A DNA stretch of 64,000 bases from Acidimicrobiaceae bacterium (lineage in GTDB: Bacteria > Actinomycetota > Acidimicrobiia > Acidimicrobiales > Aldehydirespiratoraceae), in contig JAPOYA010000041.1 of NCBI GenBank assembly GCA_026706815.1, forward strand, positions 1 through 64,000. The letters are read 5' to 3'. Position numbers and translations under genes: made by a program. This document shows, piece after piece, positions 9,273-19,663 of the stretch (positions within the stretch are counted from its first letter, which is position 1; each line of letters starts with the position of its first letter). The notes beneath the pieces were generated by a model. The model saw only the letters and a list, made by a program, of their open reading frames with translations. It did not search any database and was not told the DNA's origin.

Positions 9273-11141
9273 GTGATTCACACTGAGGAGCTACTGCCGG
9301 AGGTCCGCGAGGTCGAGCGCATAATCGTTCGGTTCGCGGGTGATTCCGGCGACGGCATGCAGCTCACCGGAGACCGCTTCACCTCCGCTAGCGCCCTGTT
9401 CGGCAACGATCTGGCCACCCTGCCGGAGTTTCCCGCCGAGATCCGCGCTCCTGCCGGCACGCTCGCGGGAGTTTCGGCCTTCCAGGTCCACATCTCGGAC
9501 CACGACATCACGACTCCCGGAGATGCGCCCAACGTCCTGGTCACGATGAACCCGGCTGCGATGATGGCCGAACTGCCGCGTCTGGAGTCAGGCGGCACGA
9601 TAATCGTCAATACCGACGCTTTCAATGAGCGCAACCTCGCCAAAGCCGGCTACGAGGCGAACCCCCTCGAAGACGGCTCGCTAGACGGCTACTCGGTGAT
9701 CACGGCGCCGATGACAGATCTGACGAAACAAGTTTGCAAGGACCTGGGGGTAAAACCCCGTGACGCTGAACGGTCCAAGAACTTCTTCGCCCTGGGTCTG
9801 GTGTCGTGGCTCTTCAGCCGTCCCACGGATCCCTCGTTGCACTGGATACGAGAGAAATTCGCCGGCAGGGATGCGGTGATCGCTGCGAACGAAGCGGCGT
9901 TCAAAGCCGGGCATGCCTTCGGGGAGACCGCAGAACTCTCTGCGAGCCGGTTGGCGGTGCGTCCCGCTCGATTCGAGCCGGGCACCTACACCAACATCAA
10001 CGGCAACACCGCACTGTCGTGGGGTTTGGTGGCCGCCTCTCAAAAGGCTGGAATACCGATCTTTTTGGGCTCATACCCGATCACGCCGGCCAGCGACATC
10101 CTCCACGAACTGGCGAAACACAAGAACTTCGGGGTTCGCACCCTGCAAGCCGAAGACGAGATCGCCGCCATAGGCGCAGCGCTCGGGGCCTCCTACGGGG
10201 GCCATTTGGGCGTCACCACGACCAGCGGACCGGGGTTGGCCTTGAAGGGTGAGACTCTGGGCTTGGCGGTAAGCCTCGAATTGCCGCTTGTGGTCATTGA
10301 CATCCAGCGAGGGGGTCCGTCGACGGGCCTGCCGACCAAGACCGAGGCGGCCGATCTGCTGATGGCCCACTACGGCCGCCACGGGGAGGCGCCACTGCCG
10401 ATCGTGTCGGCCAACTCGCCTTCTGATTGTTTCCGCGCCGCCTATGAAGCGGTGCGGATCGCGGTGCGATATCGCACGCCGGTGATCTTGCTGTCCGACG
10501 GTTACTTGGCCAACGGCACCGAACCGTGGCGTTTGCCCTCGGTGGAGGATCTTCCGGACATCTCAGTCGATTTCGCCTCGGTGGCCAATGCGCTCAACGA
10601 AGACGGCGAAGAGGTCTTTTGGCCGTACATCCGCAACGACGACCTGGCTCGCCCCTGGGCAGTCCCGGGGACTGAGGGTCTGATGCACCGCATAGGCGGA
10701 ATAGAGAAGGAAGACGGCACCGGCAACATCAGCTACGACCCCGAGAACCACGGACGCATGGTCGCCATTCGCGACGAGCGGATCAAGAAGGTGGCCGACT
10801 CCTATCCGCCGACGGTCGTCGAAGGCGATGCAGAAGCTGATGTGGTCATTGTGGGCTGGGGTTCAACGTGGGGTGCGATCACCAGCGCCATGGGACGCAT
10901 GAGACGCGCCGGACGCAAGGTCGCTCGGGTGCATCTGACCAACCTTTGTCCGCTGCCCAACGACCTCGGCGGCATTCTCCGGCAATACGACCACGTGATC
11001 GTCCCTGAGATGAATCTCGGTCAGCTCTCCAAGATCTTGAGAGCCGAATACCTGGTTGACGCCAAGTCCATTTGCAAGGTCGAAGGGCAGCCGTTCACTG
11101 CCGCAGAACTTCACCACAAGTTTCAGGAGACGACCCAGTGA
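9273..11141 (+). CDS. korA: 2-oxoacid:ferredoxin oxidoreductase subunit alpha (2-oxoglutarate type)
   Basis: IIVRFAGDSGDGMQLTGDRFT...; GTTTSGPGLALKGE; adjacent beta subunit; GTG start after AAGGGGGC. Confidence 0.9.
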   Translation: MIHTEELLPEVREVERIIVRFAGDSGDGMQLTGDRFTSASALFGNDLATLPEFPAEIRAPAGTLAGVSAFQVHISDHDITTPGDAPNVLVTMNPAAMMAELPRLESGGTIIVNTDAFNERNLAKAGYEANPLEDGSLDGYSVITAPMTDLTKQVCKDLGVKPRDAERSKNFFALGLVSWLFSRPTDPSLHWIREKFAGRDAVIAANEAAFKAGHAFGETAELSASRLAVRPARFEPGTYTNINGNTALSWGLVAASQKAGIPIFLGSYPITPASDILHELAKHKNFGVRTLQAEDEIAAIGAALGASYGGHLGVTTTSGPGLALKGETLGLAVSLELPLVVIDIQRGGPSTGLPTKTEAADLLMAHYGRHGEAPLPIVSANSPSDCFRAAYEAVRIAVRYRTPVILLSDGYLANGTEPWRLPSVEDLPDISVDFASVANALNEDGEEVFWPYIRNDDLARPWAVPGTEGLMHRIGGIEKEDGTGNISYDPENHGRMVAIRDERIKKVADSYPPTVVEGDAEADVVIVGWGSTWGAITSAMGRMRRAGRKVARVHLTNLCPLPNDLGGILRQYDHVIVPEMNLGQLSKILRAEYLVDAKSICKVEGQPFTAAELHHKFQETTQ

Positions 11142-12151
11142 CCGACGCCGGAGTCACCACCAAGAAGGACTGGACCAGCGACCAGGAAGTGCGCTGGTGC
11201 CCGGGTTGCGGGGACTACTCGATCCTCACCGCCATGCAACTGCTCATGCCTGAGCTCGGCACCCGTCGCGAGGACACCGTGTTTGTCTCCGGCATCGGCT
11301 GCGCGGCCCGCTTCCCCTACTACATGAACACGTACGGCCTGCACGCCATCCATGGCCGCTCACCGGCGATCGCCACCGGGTTGGCGATGGCTCGCCGCGA
11401 TCTTGACGTCTGGGTGGTCGGCGGCGACGGCGACATGCTGTCGATCGGAGGCAACCATCTGATCCACGCGTTGCGGCGCAACGTGGATCTGACGATCCTG
11501 TTGTTCAACAACCAGATTTATGGGCTCACCAAGGGCCAGTACTCGCCGACGAGCGAAGTCGGCAAGGTGACCAAGTCGACGCCCATGGGTTCGCTTGACA
11601 CGCCCTTCAATCCCATCTCGGTTGCGTTGGGGGCTGAAGCATCGTTTGTGGCCCGAACCCACGACATGGATCGGGCCCACATGCAGGAGATCTTCCGCAG
11701 GGCCCATGACCACCGGGGCGCCGCCATCGTCGAGGTCTACCAGAACTGCAACGTCTTCAACGACGGCGCCTTCGCGGCTCTCACCAAGAAGGACGCGCGT
11801 GCGGAGATGTTGATCCCTCTCGAGCACGGCAAGCCTGTTCGTTTTGGGCCGGACGGAGAACGGGGCGTGATTCTCGATGACGGAGTGGCTCGCATTGTGT
11901 CGGTCGCCGAAGTCGGCGTCGACGCACTCCATGTACACGACGAAACCGCTGCTGACCTGTCGGTGGCGTTCGCGCTGAGCCGCTTGGCCGACGACCGGGA
12001 GAGCCCGACTCCCATCGGCGTTTACTGTGCGGTGGACCGGCTCGAGTACGGCGGGGGTATCGACGCTCAGATCGCGGCTGCGCAAGCTGACCGCGGGCCC
12101 GGTGATCTTGAAGAGCTGCTTCACAGCCTGCCGACCTGGGAAGTCACCTGA
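11138..12151 (+). CDS. korB: 2-oxoacid:ferredoxin oxidoreductase subunit beta
   Basis: VRWCPGCGDYSILTAMQ...FVSGIGCAARFPYY...GDGDMLSIGGNHLIHALRRNVD; GTGA overlap with korA. Confidence 0.92.
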   Translation: MTDAGVTTKKDWTSDQEVRWCPGCGDYSILTAMQLLMPELGTRREDTVFVSGIGCAARFPYYMNTYGLHAIHGRSPAIATGLAMARRDLDVWVVGGDGDMLSIGGNHLIHALRRNVDLTILLFNNQIYGLTKGQYSPTSEVGKVTKSTPMGSLDTPFNPISVALGAEASFVARTHDMDRAHMQEIFRRAHDHRGAAIVEVYQNCNVFNDGAFAALTKKDARAEMLIPLEHGKPVRFGPDGERGVILDDGVARIVSVAEVGVDALHVHDETAADLSVAFALSRLADDRESPTPIGVYCAVDRLEYGGGIDAQIAAAQADRGPGDLEELLHSLPTWEVT

Positions 12152-12900
12152 ACGCCTGGGCGATCGATCTCGACGGTGTTGTCTGGCGGGGCCGAGTCAC
12201 CGTGCCGGGAGCGCCCGGAGCGGTAGCGCGGCTTCGCGCTGCGAACGAGCGGTTGGCATTCGTCACCAACTCGTCCGCTCGGTCGCCTGCCGAAGTTGCC
12301 GAGAAGTTGGCCGGCCACGGGATAGGCGATGCTGCGGGCCTGGTTGTCACCTCGGGGATGGCAGCTGCGTCGATGGTTCCCGCCGGGGTTCGGGCATACG
12401 TCATTGGCAGCCCCGGATTGCGTGCTGAGCTGCGAGTTCGCGATGTCGAACTGGTTGGCGACCGAGCGCCGGCCGATGTCGTGGTCGTCGGCATCAGCGC
12501 CGACTTCGACTACGAGGCATTGACGGGTGCAATGCGAGCAGTGCGAGCCGGAGCGCGGTTTATCGCTACCAATGACGATGCGACCTTTCCCGACGCGAAT
12601 GGACTGCTGCCGGGCAATGGGGCGATCGTTGCCGCGGTCGCGACGGCCACCGGAGTTGAGCCTGAAATCGCCGGAAAGCCGCATCAGGCGATGGCTGATC
12701 TGGTGTGTGCCAAGTTGGGTTCCAGCGGAATTGTGGTGGGTGATCGTCCTGAGACTGACGGCATGTTCGCCCGGTCGATGGGCTATCGCTTCGGGCTCGT
12801 GCTGAGCGGTGTCACGTCGCTCGAAGATCTACCGGTAGACCCCGCCCCGGACGTTGTTGCCGACGACTTGGCGGACTTGTTGACAAAGGTTCAGCGATGA
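12148..12900 (+). CDS. HAD-superfamily hydrolase; apparent CTG start
   Basis: In-frame extension upstream of track start 12202 encodes (L/M)NAWAIDLDGVVWRG, HAD motif I; VTNSSARS is motif II; GDRPETDGMFARSMG downstream. Confidence 0.8.
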   Translation: MNAWAIDLDGVVWRGRVTVPGAPGAVARLRAANERLAFVTNSSARSPAEVAEKLAGHGIGDAAGLVVTSGMAAASMVPAGVRAYVIGSPGLRAELRVRDVELVGDRAPADVVVVGISADFDYEALTGAMRAVRAGARFIATNDDATFPDANGLLPGNGAIVAAVATATGVEPEIAGKPHQAMADLVCAKLGSSGIVVGDRPETDGMFARSMGYRFGLVLSGVTSLEDLPVDPAPDVVADDLADLLTKVQR

Positions 12901-12952
12901 TCTTCTTGGCCGATTTTGGATTGACGATGTGTTTTGACTTGGCAGAGCGCTG

Positions 12953-13780
12953 ATGGTTCGGCGCCGTCTCGATACCGAGCTGGTGAGGCGAGGGCTGGCC
13001 GAAAGCCGCACCCGCGCTCAACAGCTCATTGCACAGCGTCGGGTCACAGTGAGCGGTGCGCCCGCAGAGAAGGCAGCCCGACAGGTGGACGCGGCCGAAC
13101 CGGTCGAGGTCGCTGGCGACGCTCCGGAATTCGTGTCCCGCGGCGGCCGCAAACTTTCTGCAGCGTTGGACCGGTTCGCGCTTGACTGCAATGGTCGGCG
13201 AATAATCGATGCGGGTTCTTCGACGGGTGGATTCACCGACTGTGTCCTGAATCGCGGTGCCGCGTCGGTGGTTGCGGTCGATGTCGGCAGAAACCAGCTG
13301 CATGAGAGAATCCGCGCCGACTCGCGGGTGGAGGTGCATGAGCAGACCAACATTCGCCATGTTCAACCCGGCGATGTCGGAGGGGTCGCCGATGTCGTGG
13401 TCGCCGACCTGTCCTTCATCTCGTTGCGCACGGTCGCTGAATCCCTGGTTGGACTGGTGCGTTGTGACGGTGACCTGGTGGTACTGGTGAAGCCTCAGTT
13501 CGAAGCAGGAAGGACCGAAGCCGACAAAGGCCGGGGGATTGTCCGCGACCCTGCGATATGGCGTCGGACACTGAGTGAGGTGAGTGAAGCGCTAATGGAC
13601 CGCGGAGCGGCCATCATGGGTGCTATGGCTTCTCCGATCACGGGTGCTGACGGCAACGTCGAGTTTCTCCTTCATGCCAGAAACCTTGGCCTTGGCCCGC
13701 TCGACGTTGGCGGACTCGACGCTGGTTTGCTCGACGCGGCGGTAGAGCAAGCCGTGGCTGACCAAAGGCTGTTGCGGTGA
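12953..13780 (+). CDS. tlyA: TlyA-family rRNA (cytidine-2'-O)-methyltransferase
   Basis: S4 domain RLDTELVRRGLAESRTRAQQLI; FVSRGGRKLSAAL; IDAGSSTGGFTDCVLNRGA. Confidence 0.92.
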   Translation: MVRRRLDTELVRRGLAESRTRAQQLIAQRRVTVSGAPAEKAARQVDAAEPVEVAGDAPEFVSRGGRKLSAALDRFALDCNGRRIIDAGSSTGGFTDCVLNRGAASVVAVDVGRNQLHERIRADSRVEVHEQTNIRHVQPGDVGGVADVVVADLSFISLRTVAESLVGLVRCDGDLVVLVKPQFEAGRTEADKGRGIVRDPAIWRRTLSEVSEALMDRGAAIMGAMASPITGADGNVEFLLHARNLGLGPLDVGGLDAGLLDAAVEQAVADQRLLR

Positions 13781-14646
13781 GTGTTGTCGGTCTGATCGTT
13801 CACCTTGGAAGAGGTCAGGCTTCGGTGCATGCGCGCGATCTGGCGCGATGGCTCAGCGCCGAAGGCCACGAAGTGCGCGTGCCGCCCGATGATGCGAGCA
13901 CTTTGACTGATACAGGCAACGCGGCTTTGGACTCTCAGGTTGTCGCAGGGCCGCAGTTCTGCGAGGGCCTCGACTTGGTAGTGACTCTGGGCGGCGACGG
14001 TTCGATTCTGCGTGCCGTGGAGTTGCTGGCCGGCAAGGAGATTCCGATCCTGGGCGTGAACCATGGCAGGCTCGGGTACCTGACCGAGGTTGCTCCCGAT
14101 GAGGCTCAGAGCGCGATTGCCAGGGCGCTGGGCGGCAGCTACGACATTGAAGAACGGATGCTGGTGCGAACCGAGTTGACGGTCGCCGGCAAGACGAGCA
14201 CGCATTTGGCTCTGAACGAGGCGGTGATCGAACGAACCTCTGAAGCGAACACCGTTCGGCTGGCCGTGTCCATCGACGGTGAGTTCTTCACCACCTACGC
14301 GGCTGACGGTCTCATCGTTGCAAGCCCGACGGGTTCGACGGCGTACGCCTTCTCAGCGAGAGGTCCGATCATCGACGCGACCCACCGAGCGCTTCTGCTG
14401 ACGCCGGTGGCGCCGCACATGCCCTTCGACCGCGCCTTGGTTCTTGCTGCGGAGACCCGGTTGCGCCTGTCCATCGACGGCCACCGCCCGGCGGCTGTAT
14501 CGGTGGACGGCCGGAGGCTGACGGTTGTTGGCGACGGTGACGCGATCGAATGCACAGCAGCGGACCGAACGGCTCATCTCGTAACTTTCGGTCCCCGGCG
14601 ATTCCAGCGGGTGCTCAAAGCAAAATTCGGCCTCAATGACCGTTAG
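13777..14646 (+). CDS. nadK: NAD kinase
   Basis: LVVTLGGDGSILRAV...LGVNHGRLGYLTEV...DGLIVASPTGSTAYAFSARGPI. Confidence 0.95.
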   Translation: MSVVGLIVHLGRGQASVHARDLARWLSAEGHEVRVPPDDASTLTDTGNAALDSQVVAGPQFCEGLDLVVTLGGDGSILRAVELLAGKEIPILGVNHGRLGYLTEVAPDEAQSAIARALGGSYDIEERMLVRTELTVAGKTSTHLALNEAVIERTSEANTVRLAVSIDGEFFTTYAADGLIVASPTGSTAYAFSARGPIIDATHRALLLTPVAPHMPFDRALVLAAETRLRLSIDGHRPAAVSVDGRRLTVVGDGDAIECTAADRTAHLVTFGPRRFQRVLKAKFGLNDR

Positions 14647-14732
14647 GGCATCGTTTTGAAATTCGATTCTGATATGAATACCGGTGTCCCGGGCGGTGAA
14701 GGCCGAGTAGGCGAACCAGGCGGAGAGCAGTT

Positions 14733-16316
14733 GTGTTGACCGAGTTGGTTGTACGAGACCTTGGCGTTATCGACGAGGTGACGCTGCTCCTGGGACCTGG
14801 GATGACAGCAGTCACCGGCGAGACGGGCGCAGGCAAGACCCTTGTCGTCAGCGCGATCGACCTGCTGACCGGGGGCAGAGCGGACGCATCGCTGGTACGG
14901 CCCGGTGCCGCTGAAGCGGAGATTGAGGGTCGATTCGTTGACGGTGACAGGGAACTCGTCGTGCGACGGGTGATTCCCCGCGATGGCCGTTCCCGCGTCT
15001 ATATCGACGGTCGACTCGCAACGGTGGGCGCCTTGGCCGACCACGGCGTCGATTTCGTCGACCTCCACGGACAGCACTCGCACCAGTCCCTGTTGAAAGG
15101 CCCGGTTCAACGAGCCGCGCTTGATCGTTTCGGAGGTATCGACACGGCCTCATTGGCCACGCTTGTGGACGACCTGCGAGCTGCCGATGCGGCATTGGCC
15201 GAACTGGGAGGCGATGAACGAGACCGCGCGCGGGAGATCGATCTGCTCACCTATCAGCTCAACGAGATCGAAGCGGCTGACATCGCCGACGCCGACGAGG
15301 ATGTCCGCCTCGACCAGCAAGAAGACCTCTTGGCCGCGGCGAGTGCCCACCGCGAAGCCGCTGCGAAAGTCAGCGGCTTGCTCGACTCCGACTCGGCGGC
15401 GCTCGAAGCGGTCTCAGCAGCGCTCGTGGAGGTGCGGGGTCGTGGACCATTAGCCGATCTCGAAGAACGTCTTCATTCTCTGATCGCAGAGCTCACCGAC
15501 ATAGCCGGCGAGGCGCGTGATCGTGCCGAGACAATCCAGGACGACCCGGAGCAGCTCGCGGTCCTGAGGCGACGGCGGGCGTTGCTGCGGGAGTTGCGGC
15601 GCAAATATGGTGCTGACTTGGCTGAGGTGAGCGACTACGGCCGGTCTGTTGCGCAACGCCTCGAGGAGCTTCAAGGACGCGATGAGCGTGCCGCGGCGCT
15701 TGACCGGAGACGTGCCGTTCTGGCTGAGGAACTGGCGTTGGAGCAGTCTAAGGTACGGAGCTCCCGGTGTGCCGCGGCGCCTGAGCTGGCGCGCTCGGCA
15801 GAAGAGAATCTCGCCGGTTTGGCGATGCCTGGAGCGAAGCTGGAGGTGAGAGTCAGCGGACCGGCCGGTGATGACGTCTCGTTGTGGCTGGCGGCCAACC
15901 CCGGCCATGATCTGCTGCCTTTGGCCAAAGTCGCGTCGGGCGGCGAGTTGGCGCGTGCCATGTTGGCCCTGCGGATGGTTCTCACGGTCGGACCGCCGAC
16001 GTTGGTGTTCGACGAGGTTGATGCGGGCATCGGCGGCCGAGCGGCGAATACGGTTGCTGAGTCTCTGGCTTCTTTGGCGCGCGATCATCAGGTGCTGGTA
16101 GTGACCCATCTGGCGCAGATTGCCGCAGTCGCCGATCAGCATCTGTCTGTGAGCAAAATCGAGGTGGAGGGTGCGACGGTCAGCGTCGCCCGACTTCTCG
16201 ACCGCGAATCGCGGATCATCGAGTTGAGCCGCATGCTCTCGGGCTCTCCGGATTCCGAAGCGGCTCAGGTCCACGCTGTCGAACTTCTCGAGGGTCGCGC
16301 CCGTCGCAGACAGTGA
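14733..16316 (+). CDS. recN: DNA repair protein RecN
   Basis: MTAVTGETGAGKTLVVSAIDLLTGGRA...KVASGGELARAMLALRMVL...LVFDEVDAGIGGRAA...VLVVTHLAQIAA. Confidence 0.93.
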   Translation: MLTELVVRDLGVIDEVTLLLGPGMTAVTGETGAGKTLVVSAIDLLTGGRADASLVRPGAAEAEIEGRFVDGDRELVVRRVIPRDGRSRVYIDGRLATVGALADHGVDFVDLHGQHSHQSLLKGPVQRAALDRFGGIDTASLATLVDDLRAADAALAELGGDERDRAREIDLLTYQLNEIEAADIADADEDVRLDQQEDLLAAASAHREAAAKVSGLLDSDSAALEAVSAALVEVRGRGPLADLEERLHSLIAELTDIAGEARDRAETIQDDPEQLAVLRRRRALLRELRRKYGADLAEVSDYGRSVAQRLEELQGRDERAAALDRRRAVLAEELALEQSKVRSSRCAAAPELARSAEENLAGLAMPGAKLEVRVSGPAGDDVSLWLAANPGHDLLPLAKVASGGELARAMLALRMVLTVGPPTLVFDEVDAGIGGRAANTVAESLASLARDHQVLVVTHLAQIAAVADQHLSVSKIEVEGATVSVARLLDRESRIIELSRMLSGSPDSEAAQVHAVELLEGRARRRQ

Positions 16317-16324
16317 CGCCGACT

Positions 16325-16361
16325 GCTCCGGCTGCGCCCGGTCGGCTCCGGCTGCGCCCGG
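16325..16361 (+). repeat. Two copies of the dispersed GCTCCGGCTGCGCCCGG motif
   Basis: gctccggctgcgcccgg at 16325 and again at 16345; related copies at 42951 and 42990. Confidence 0.7.
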
Positions 16362-16411
16362 CATTGACAATGCGCGCCTTTGAGTCTGAACCTGGATAAG
16401 TTGAGTTCCCG

Positions 16412-18142
16412 ATGACGAAGCACATCTTCGTAACCGGAGGAGTGGTCAGTGGGCTCGGCAAGGGACTCACCGGGAGTTCTCTCGGTCGCCTTCTGAAGGC
16501 CAGAGGCCTTCGGGTCACCATGCAGAAGCTGGACCCCTACCTCAATATCGATCCGGGCACGATGAATCCATTCGAGCACGGAGAGGTGTTCGTCACAGAC
16601 GATGGGGGAGAGACCGACCTGGACCTCGGGCACTACGAGCGGTTCATCGATGAGAGCCTCACCCAGGACTCCAACTCCACCACTGGATCGATCTACTCGT
16701 CGGTGATCGCCGCGGAGCGCCGCGGCGACTATCTGGGCCGCACGGTCCAAGTGATCCCCCACATCACTGACGAGATCAAAGCACGCATCACCCGTCTTGC
16801 CTCAGATGATGTGGATGTGGTGATCACAGAGGTCGGCGGCACTGTCGGCGACATTGAGATTCTCCCGTTTCTTGAAGCGGTCCGGCAGTTCCGTCTGGAC
16901 GCGGGCCGTGAGAATGTGCTCTACGTTCATGTCACCCTCGTTCCGTTCATTGGCCCGTCGTCGGAGCAGAAGACCAAGCCCACGCAGCATTCTGTGACTG
17001 AGCTCCGGAGCAGGGGAATCCAACCCGATGCGATTGTGTGCCGCTCTGACGACCCGATCAGCATTGATCTGCGGCGCAAGATCTCGAGCTTGTGCGATGT
17101 TCCCTTGGAGGGCGTCGTCAATGCAGCAGACGCGTCGAGTCTTTACGAGATTCCCCTGGTGCTTCACAACGAGGGCCTCGACGCCCATGTCTGCAAGCTT
17201 CTCGACCTCACCGATCATGTTTTGGACCTGGAGCCTTGGAGCCGGCTGGTAGCTCGGGTGCAAGCGGCTGCGACTCCGGTTCGGATCGGCGTTGTCGGCA
17301 AGTACGTCAGCCTTCCCGACGCTTATCTGTCGGTTGTCGAAGCACTCAACCACGCAGGGATCCATCACGGTGCCGAGATCGCTCTCGAGTGGGTGCAGGC
17401 CGAAGATGCGGAGGGTCTGCTGGCGGCCGGTCGATTGAGAGGCTTGGACGGCATCGTCATTCCCGGCGGGTTCGGCGAGCGGGGCATCGAAGGCAAGATC
17501 GCTGCCGCGGGCTACGCCCGCGAGAACAACGTGCCTTGTCTTGGCCTGTGCCTCGGTATGCAGGTGATGACCATCGAATACGCTCGCAACGCGCTCAACC
17601 TTGCTCGTGCGAACTCCACAGAGTTCGATTCACGCACTCGTCATCCAGTCATCGACCTCATGGACAGCCAGCGAGACGTGACCGACATGGGAGGCACAAT
17701 GCGCCTGGGGGCCTACGTCGCCCAACTCAAGAGCGGTTCCAGGGTTGCTGAGGCCTACGGCGAAGAGGTCGTGTCGGAACGGCATCGGCATCGCTACGAG
17801 TTCAACCCCAGGTACCGCAAGCGCTTTGAACAGAGTGATCTGACGCTGAGCGGTGAGTCTCCCGATGGTCGACTCGTTGAGTTCGTTGAATTGGAGAATC
17901 ACCCGTTTTGGATCGGCACGCAGGCCCATCCTGAGTTCAAGAGCCGCCCGGATCGTCCTGCGCCGTTGTTCCGCGCCTTTGTCGCCGCTGCTCTGGAGCG
18001 CGCTGCAGGCCGCAACCCGCAACTGCCCGATGTTGATCTGCCCAGTGTTGATTCACCCGGTGTTGATTCACCCGGTGTTGATTCACCCGGTGTTGATTCA
18101 CCCGGTGCCGGCGCCGATCTGACCGCAACTGAGACGTCGTGA
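16412..18142 (+). CDS. pyrG: CTP synthase
   Basis: [51 protein letters not shown]...; GATase [10 protein letters not shown]. Confidence 0.97.
   Translation: MTKHIFVTGGVVSGLGKGLTGSSLGRLLKARGLRVTMQKLDPYLNIDPGTMNPFEHGEVFVTDDGGETDLDLGHYERFIDESLTQDSNSTTGSIYSSVIAAERRGDYLGRTVQVIPHITDEIKARITRLASDDVDVVITEVGGTVGDIEILPFLEAVRQFRLDAGRENVLYVHVTLVPFIGPSSEQKTKPTQHSVTELRSRGIQPDAIVCRSDDPISIDLRRKISSLCDVPLEGVVNAADASSLYEIPLVLHNEGLDAHVCKLLDLTDHVLDLEPWSRLVARVQAAATPVRIGVVGKYVSLPDAYLSVVEALNHAGIHHGAEIALEWVQAEDAEGLLAAGRLRGLDGIVIPGGFGERGIEGKIAAAGYARENNVPCLGLCLGMQVMTIEYARNALNLARANSTEFDSRTRHPVIDLMDSQRDVTDMGGTMRLGAYVAQLKSGSRVAEAYGEEVVSERHRHRYEFNPRYRKRFEQSDLTLSGESPDGRLVEFVELENHPFWIGTQAHPEFKSRPDRPAPLFRAFVAAALERAAGRNPQLPDVDLPSVDSPGVDSPGVDSPGVDSPGAGADLTATETS
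18031..18105 (+). repeat. 15-bp in-frame tandem repeat at the pyrG 3' end
   Basis: One diverged unit (tgttgatctgcccag) plus four perfect tgttgattcacccgg units, encoding (VDSPG)n. Confidence 0.95.
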
Positions 18143-18702
18143 CCGATCCGGGGCCACGGTCCCCATCGGGATTCCGCAGTCTGGGTGAACGGGTCATTCA
18201 CGAGGGCGCTGTCTTCTCAGTCGTTGTCGGAGAGTTTGAAACTCCTGATGGCCGGGTGGTTCAGCGCGACATTGTGCGCCATCCCGGTGCGGTGTGCGTC
18301 GTGCCGGTTGTCGGTGACGACGTGATCTTGGTGCGCCAGTATCGAGCAGCTGCCGACCGTGAGATGTTGGAGCTTCCCGCAGGGAAACGGGACGTTCCCG
18401 GTGAAGCCCCAGAAACGACCGCTGAACGGGAACTGATCGAGGAGATCGGATATTCGGCCCGCTCGTTGGTGCAATTGGCCACTTTCTACAACTCGGTCGG
18501 CTTCTCCGACGAATACTCATACGTCTTTTTGGCCACTGGCCTGACAGAGGCGCGAACCGATCGGCAGGGTCCGGAAGAGGAGCACATGACCATCGAGCGT
18601 CGGCCTCTCAGCTCGATACCCGGCGCTATCGACTCGCAAGAAATTGAGGACGCCAAGACCGTGATCGGCCTGATGGCGGCTCTGCGGCATCTGGGCAGGT
18701 GA
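18139..18702 (+). CDS. NUDIX hydrolase (ADP-ribose pyrophosphatase-like)
   Basis: [26 protein letters not shown] = NUDIX box-like; GTGA overlap with pyrG stop. Confidence 0.88.
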   Translation: MTDPGPRSPSGFRSLGERVIHEGAVFSVVVGEFETPDGRVVQRDIVRHPGAVCVVPVVGDDVILVRQYRAAADREMLELPAGKRDVPGEAPETTAERELIEEIGYSARSLVQLATFYNSVGFSDEYSYVFLATGLTEARTDRQGPEEEHMTIERRPLSSIPGAIDSQEIEDAKTVIGLMAALRHLGR

Positions 18703-18705
18703 GTT

Positions 18706-19656
18706 GTGGCCGCGCCCGTTGACGCCGACGAATCGGTGGTCCTCGACGAGTGCGCTGAGGATTTTCTGACCTGGCTGGTGATCGAGAAGGGTCGGGCGGC
18801 GAACACCCTTGAGTCGTATCGCCGGGACCTTCTTCGGTATCAAGATCACCTCAGTCGCCGCGGGGCGGACCCGCTCTCAGCCACTGGCGACGACATCGTG
18901 GCCTTCATCCAGGTCTTGCAGGGGTCGGGGTTGGCGGCTGCCTCTGTGACCAGGACTCTGGCCGCGGTGAGGGGGCTGCACCGGTTCTTGGCTGCCGAGG
19001 AGAAGCGGCTCGATGATCCCGCTGTCGATGTGGAGATACCTGCTGTCCCGCGGGGGTTGCCCAAGGCGTTGACCGTCGCCGAGGTTGCTTCGGTTATCGA
19101 CGCGGTCGTGGGCGACGATCGTGTGGCCCGTCGTGATCGTGCGATCCTCGAGACGCTCTATGGCACCGGCGCGCGTGTCTCGGAGCTCGTGAGTCTGTCG
19201 TTCGCCGACATTGATCTGCACGATGGGCTCATCCGCCTGCTGGGCAAGGGAGGAAAAGAACGCATCGTGCCGGTTGGACGACACGCCGCGTCGGCCTTGC
19301 AACAGTGGTTTGAACCCCAGGGGCGCCCGGCGATGGAACCGGGGCGTTGGGCTCGGCGCAGCGATGCCGATGCGGTGTTTCTCAACCAGAGGGGCTCTCG
19401 GCTCTCGCGGCAGGGCGCTTGGGGGGTTGTGCGCCGTTACGGGACCGAGGTGGGTCTTGGCGCCGAACTCTCGCCCCATGTGTTGCGCCATTCGTGTGCT
19501 ACGCACATGTTGGATCACGGTGCGGATATCCGAACCGTGCAGGAGTTGCTCGGCCATGTGTCGATTTCCACGACCCAGGTGTATACGAAGGTCTCCGTCG
19601 AGCGTTTGATGAACGTGTATCGCGCGGCCCATCCGCGGGCCACAGGCGCAGGCTGA
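18706..19656 (+). CDS. xerD: Site-specific tyrosine recombinase XerD
   Basis: SAM-like N-terminus; ETLYGTGARVSELVSLSFADID; HVLRHSCATHMLDHGADIRTVQELLGHVSISTTQVYTKV. Confidence 0.92.
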   Translation: MAAPVDADESVVLDECAEDFLTWLVIEKGRAANTLESYRRDLLRYQDHLSRRGADPLSATGDDIVAFIQVLQGSGLAAASVTRTLAAVRGLHRFLAAEEKRLDDPAVDVEIPAVPRGLPKALTVAEVASVIDAVVGDDRVARRDRAILETLYGTGARVSELVSLSFADIDLHDGLIRLLGKGGKERIVPVGRHAASALQQWFEPQGRPAMEPGRWARRSDADAVFLNQRGSRLSRQGAWGVVRRYGTEVGLGAELSPHVLRHSCATHMLDHGADIRTVQELLGHVSISTTQVYTKVSVERLMNVYRAAHPRATGAG

Positions 19657-19663
19657 TGGGCGC

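Noticed and set aside
18031-18105. Possible CRISPR-like or regulatory repeat
   Set aside because: In-frame 15-bp coding VNTR inside pyrG.
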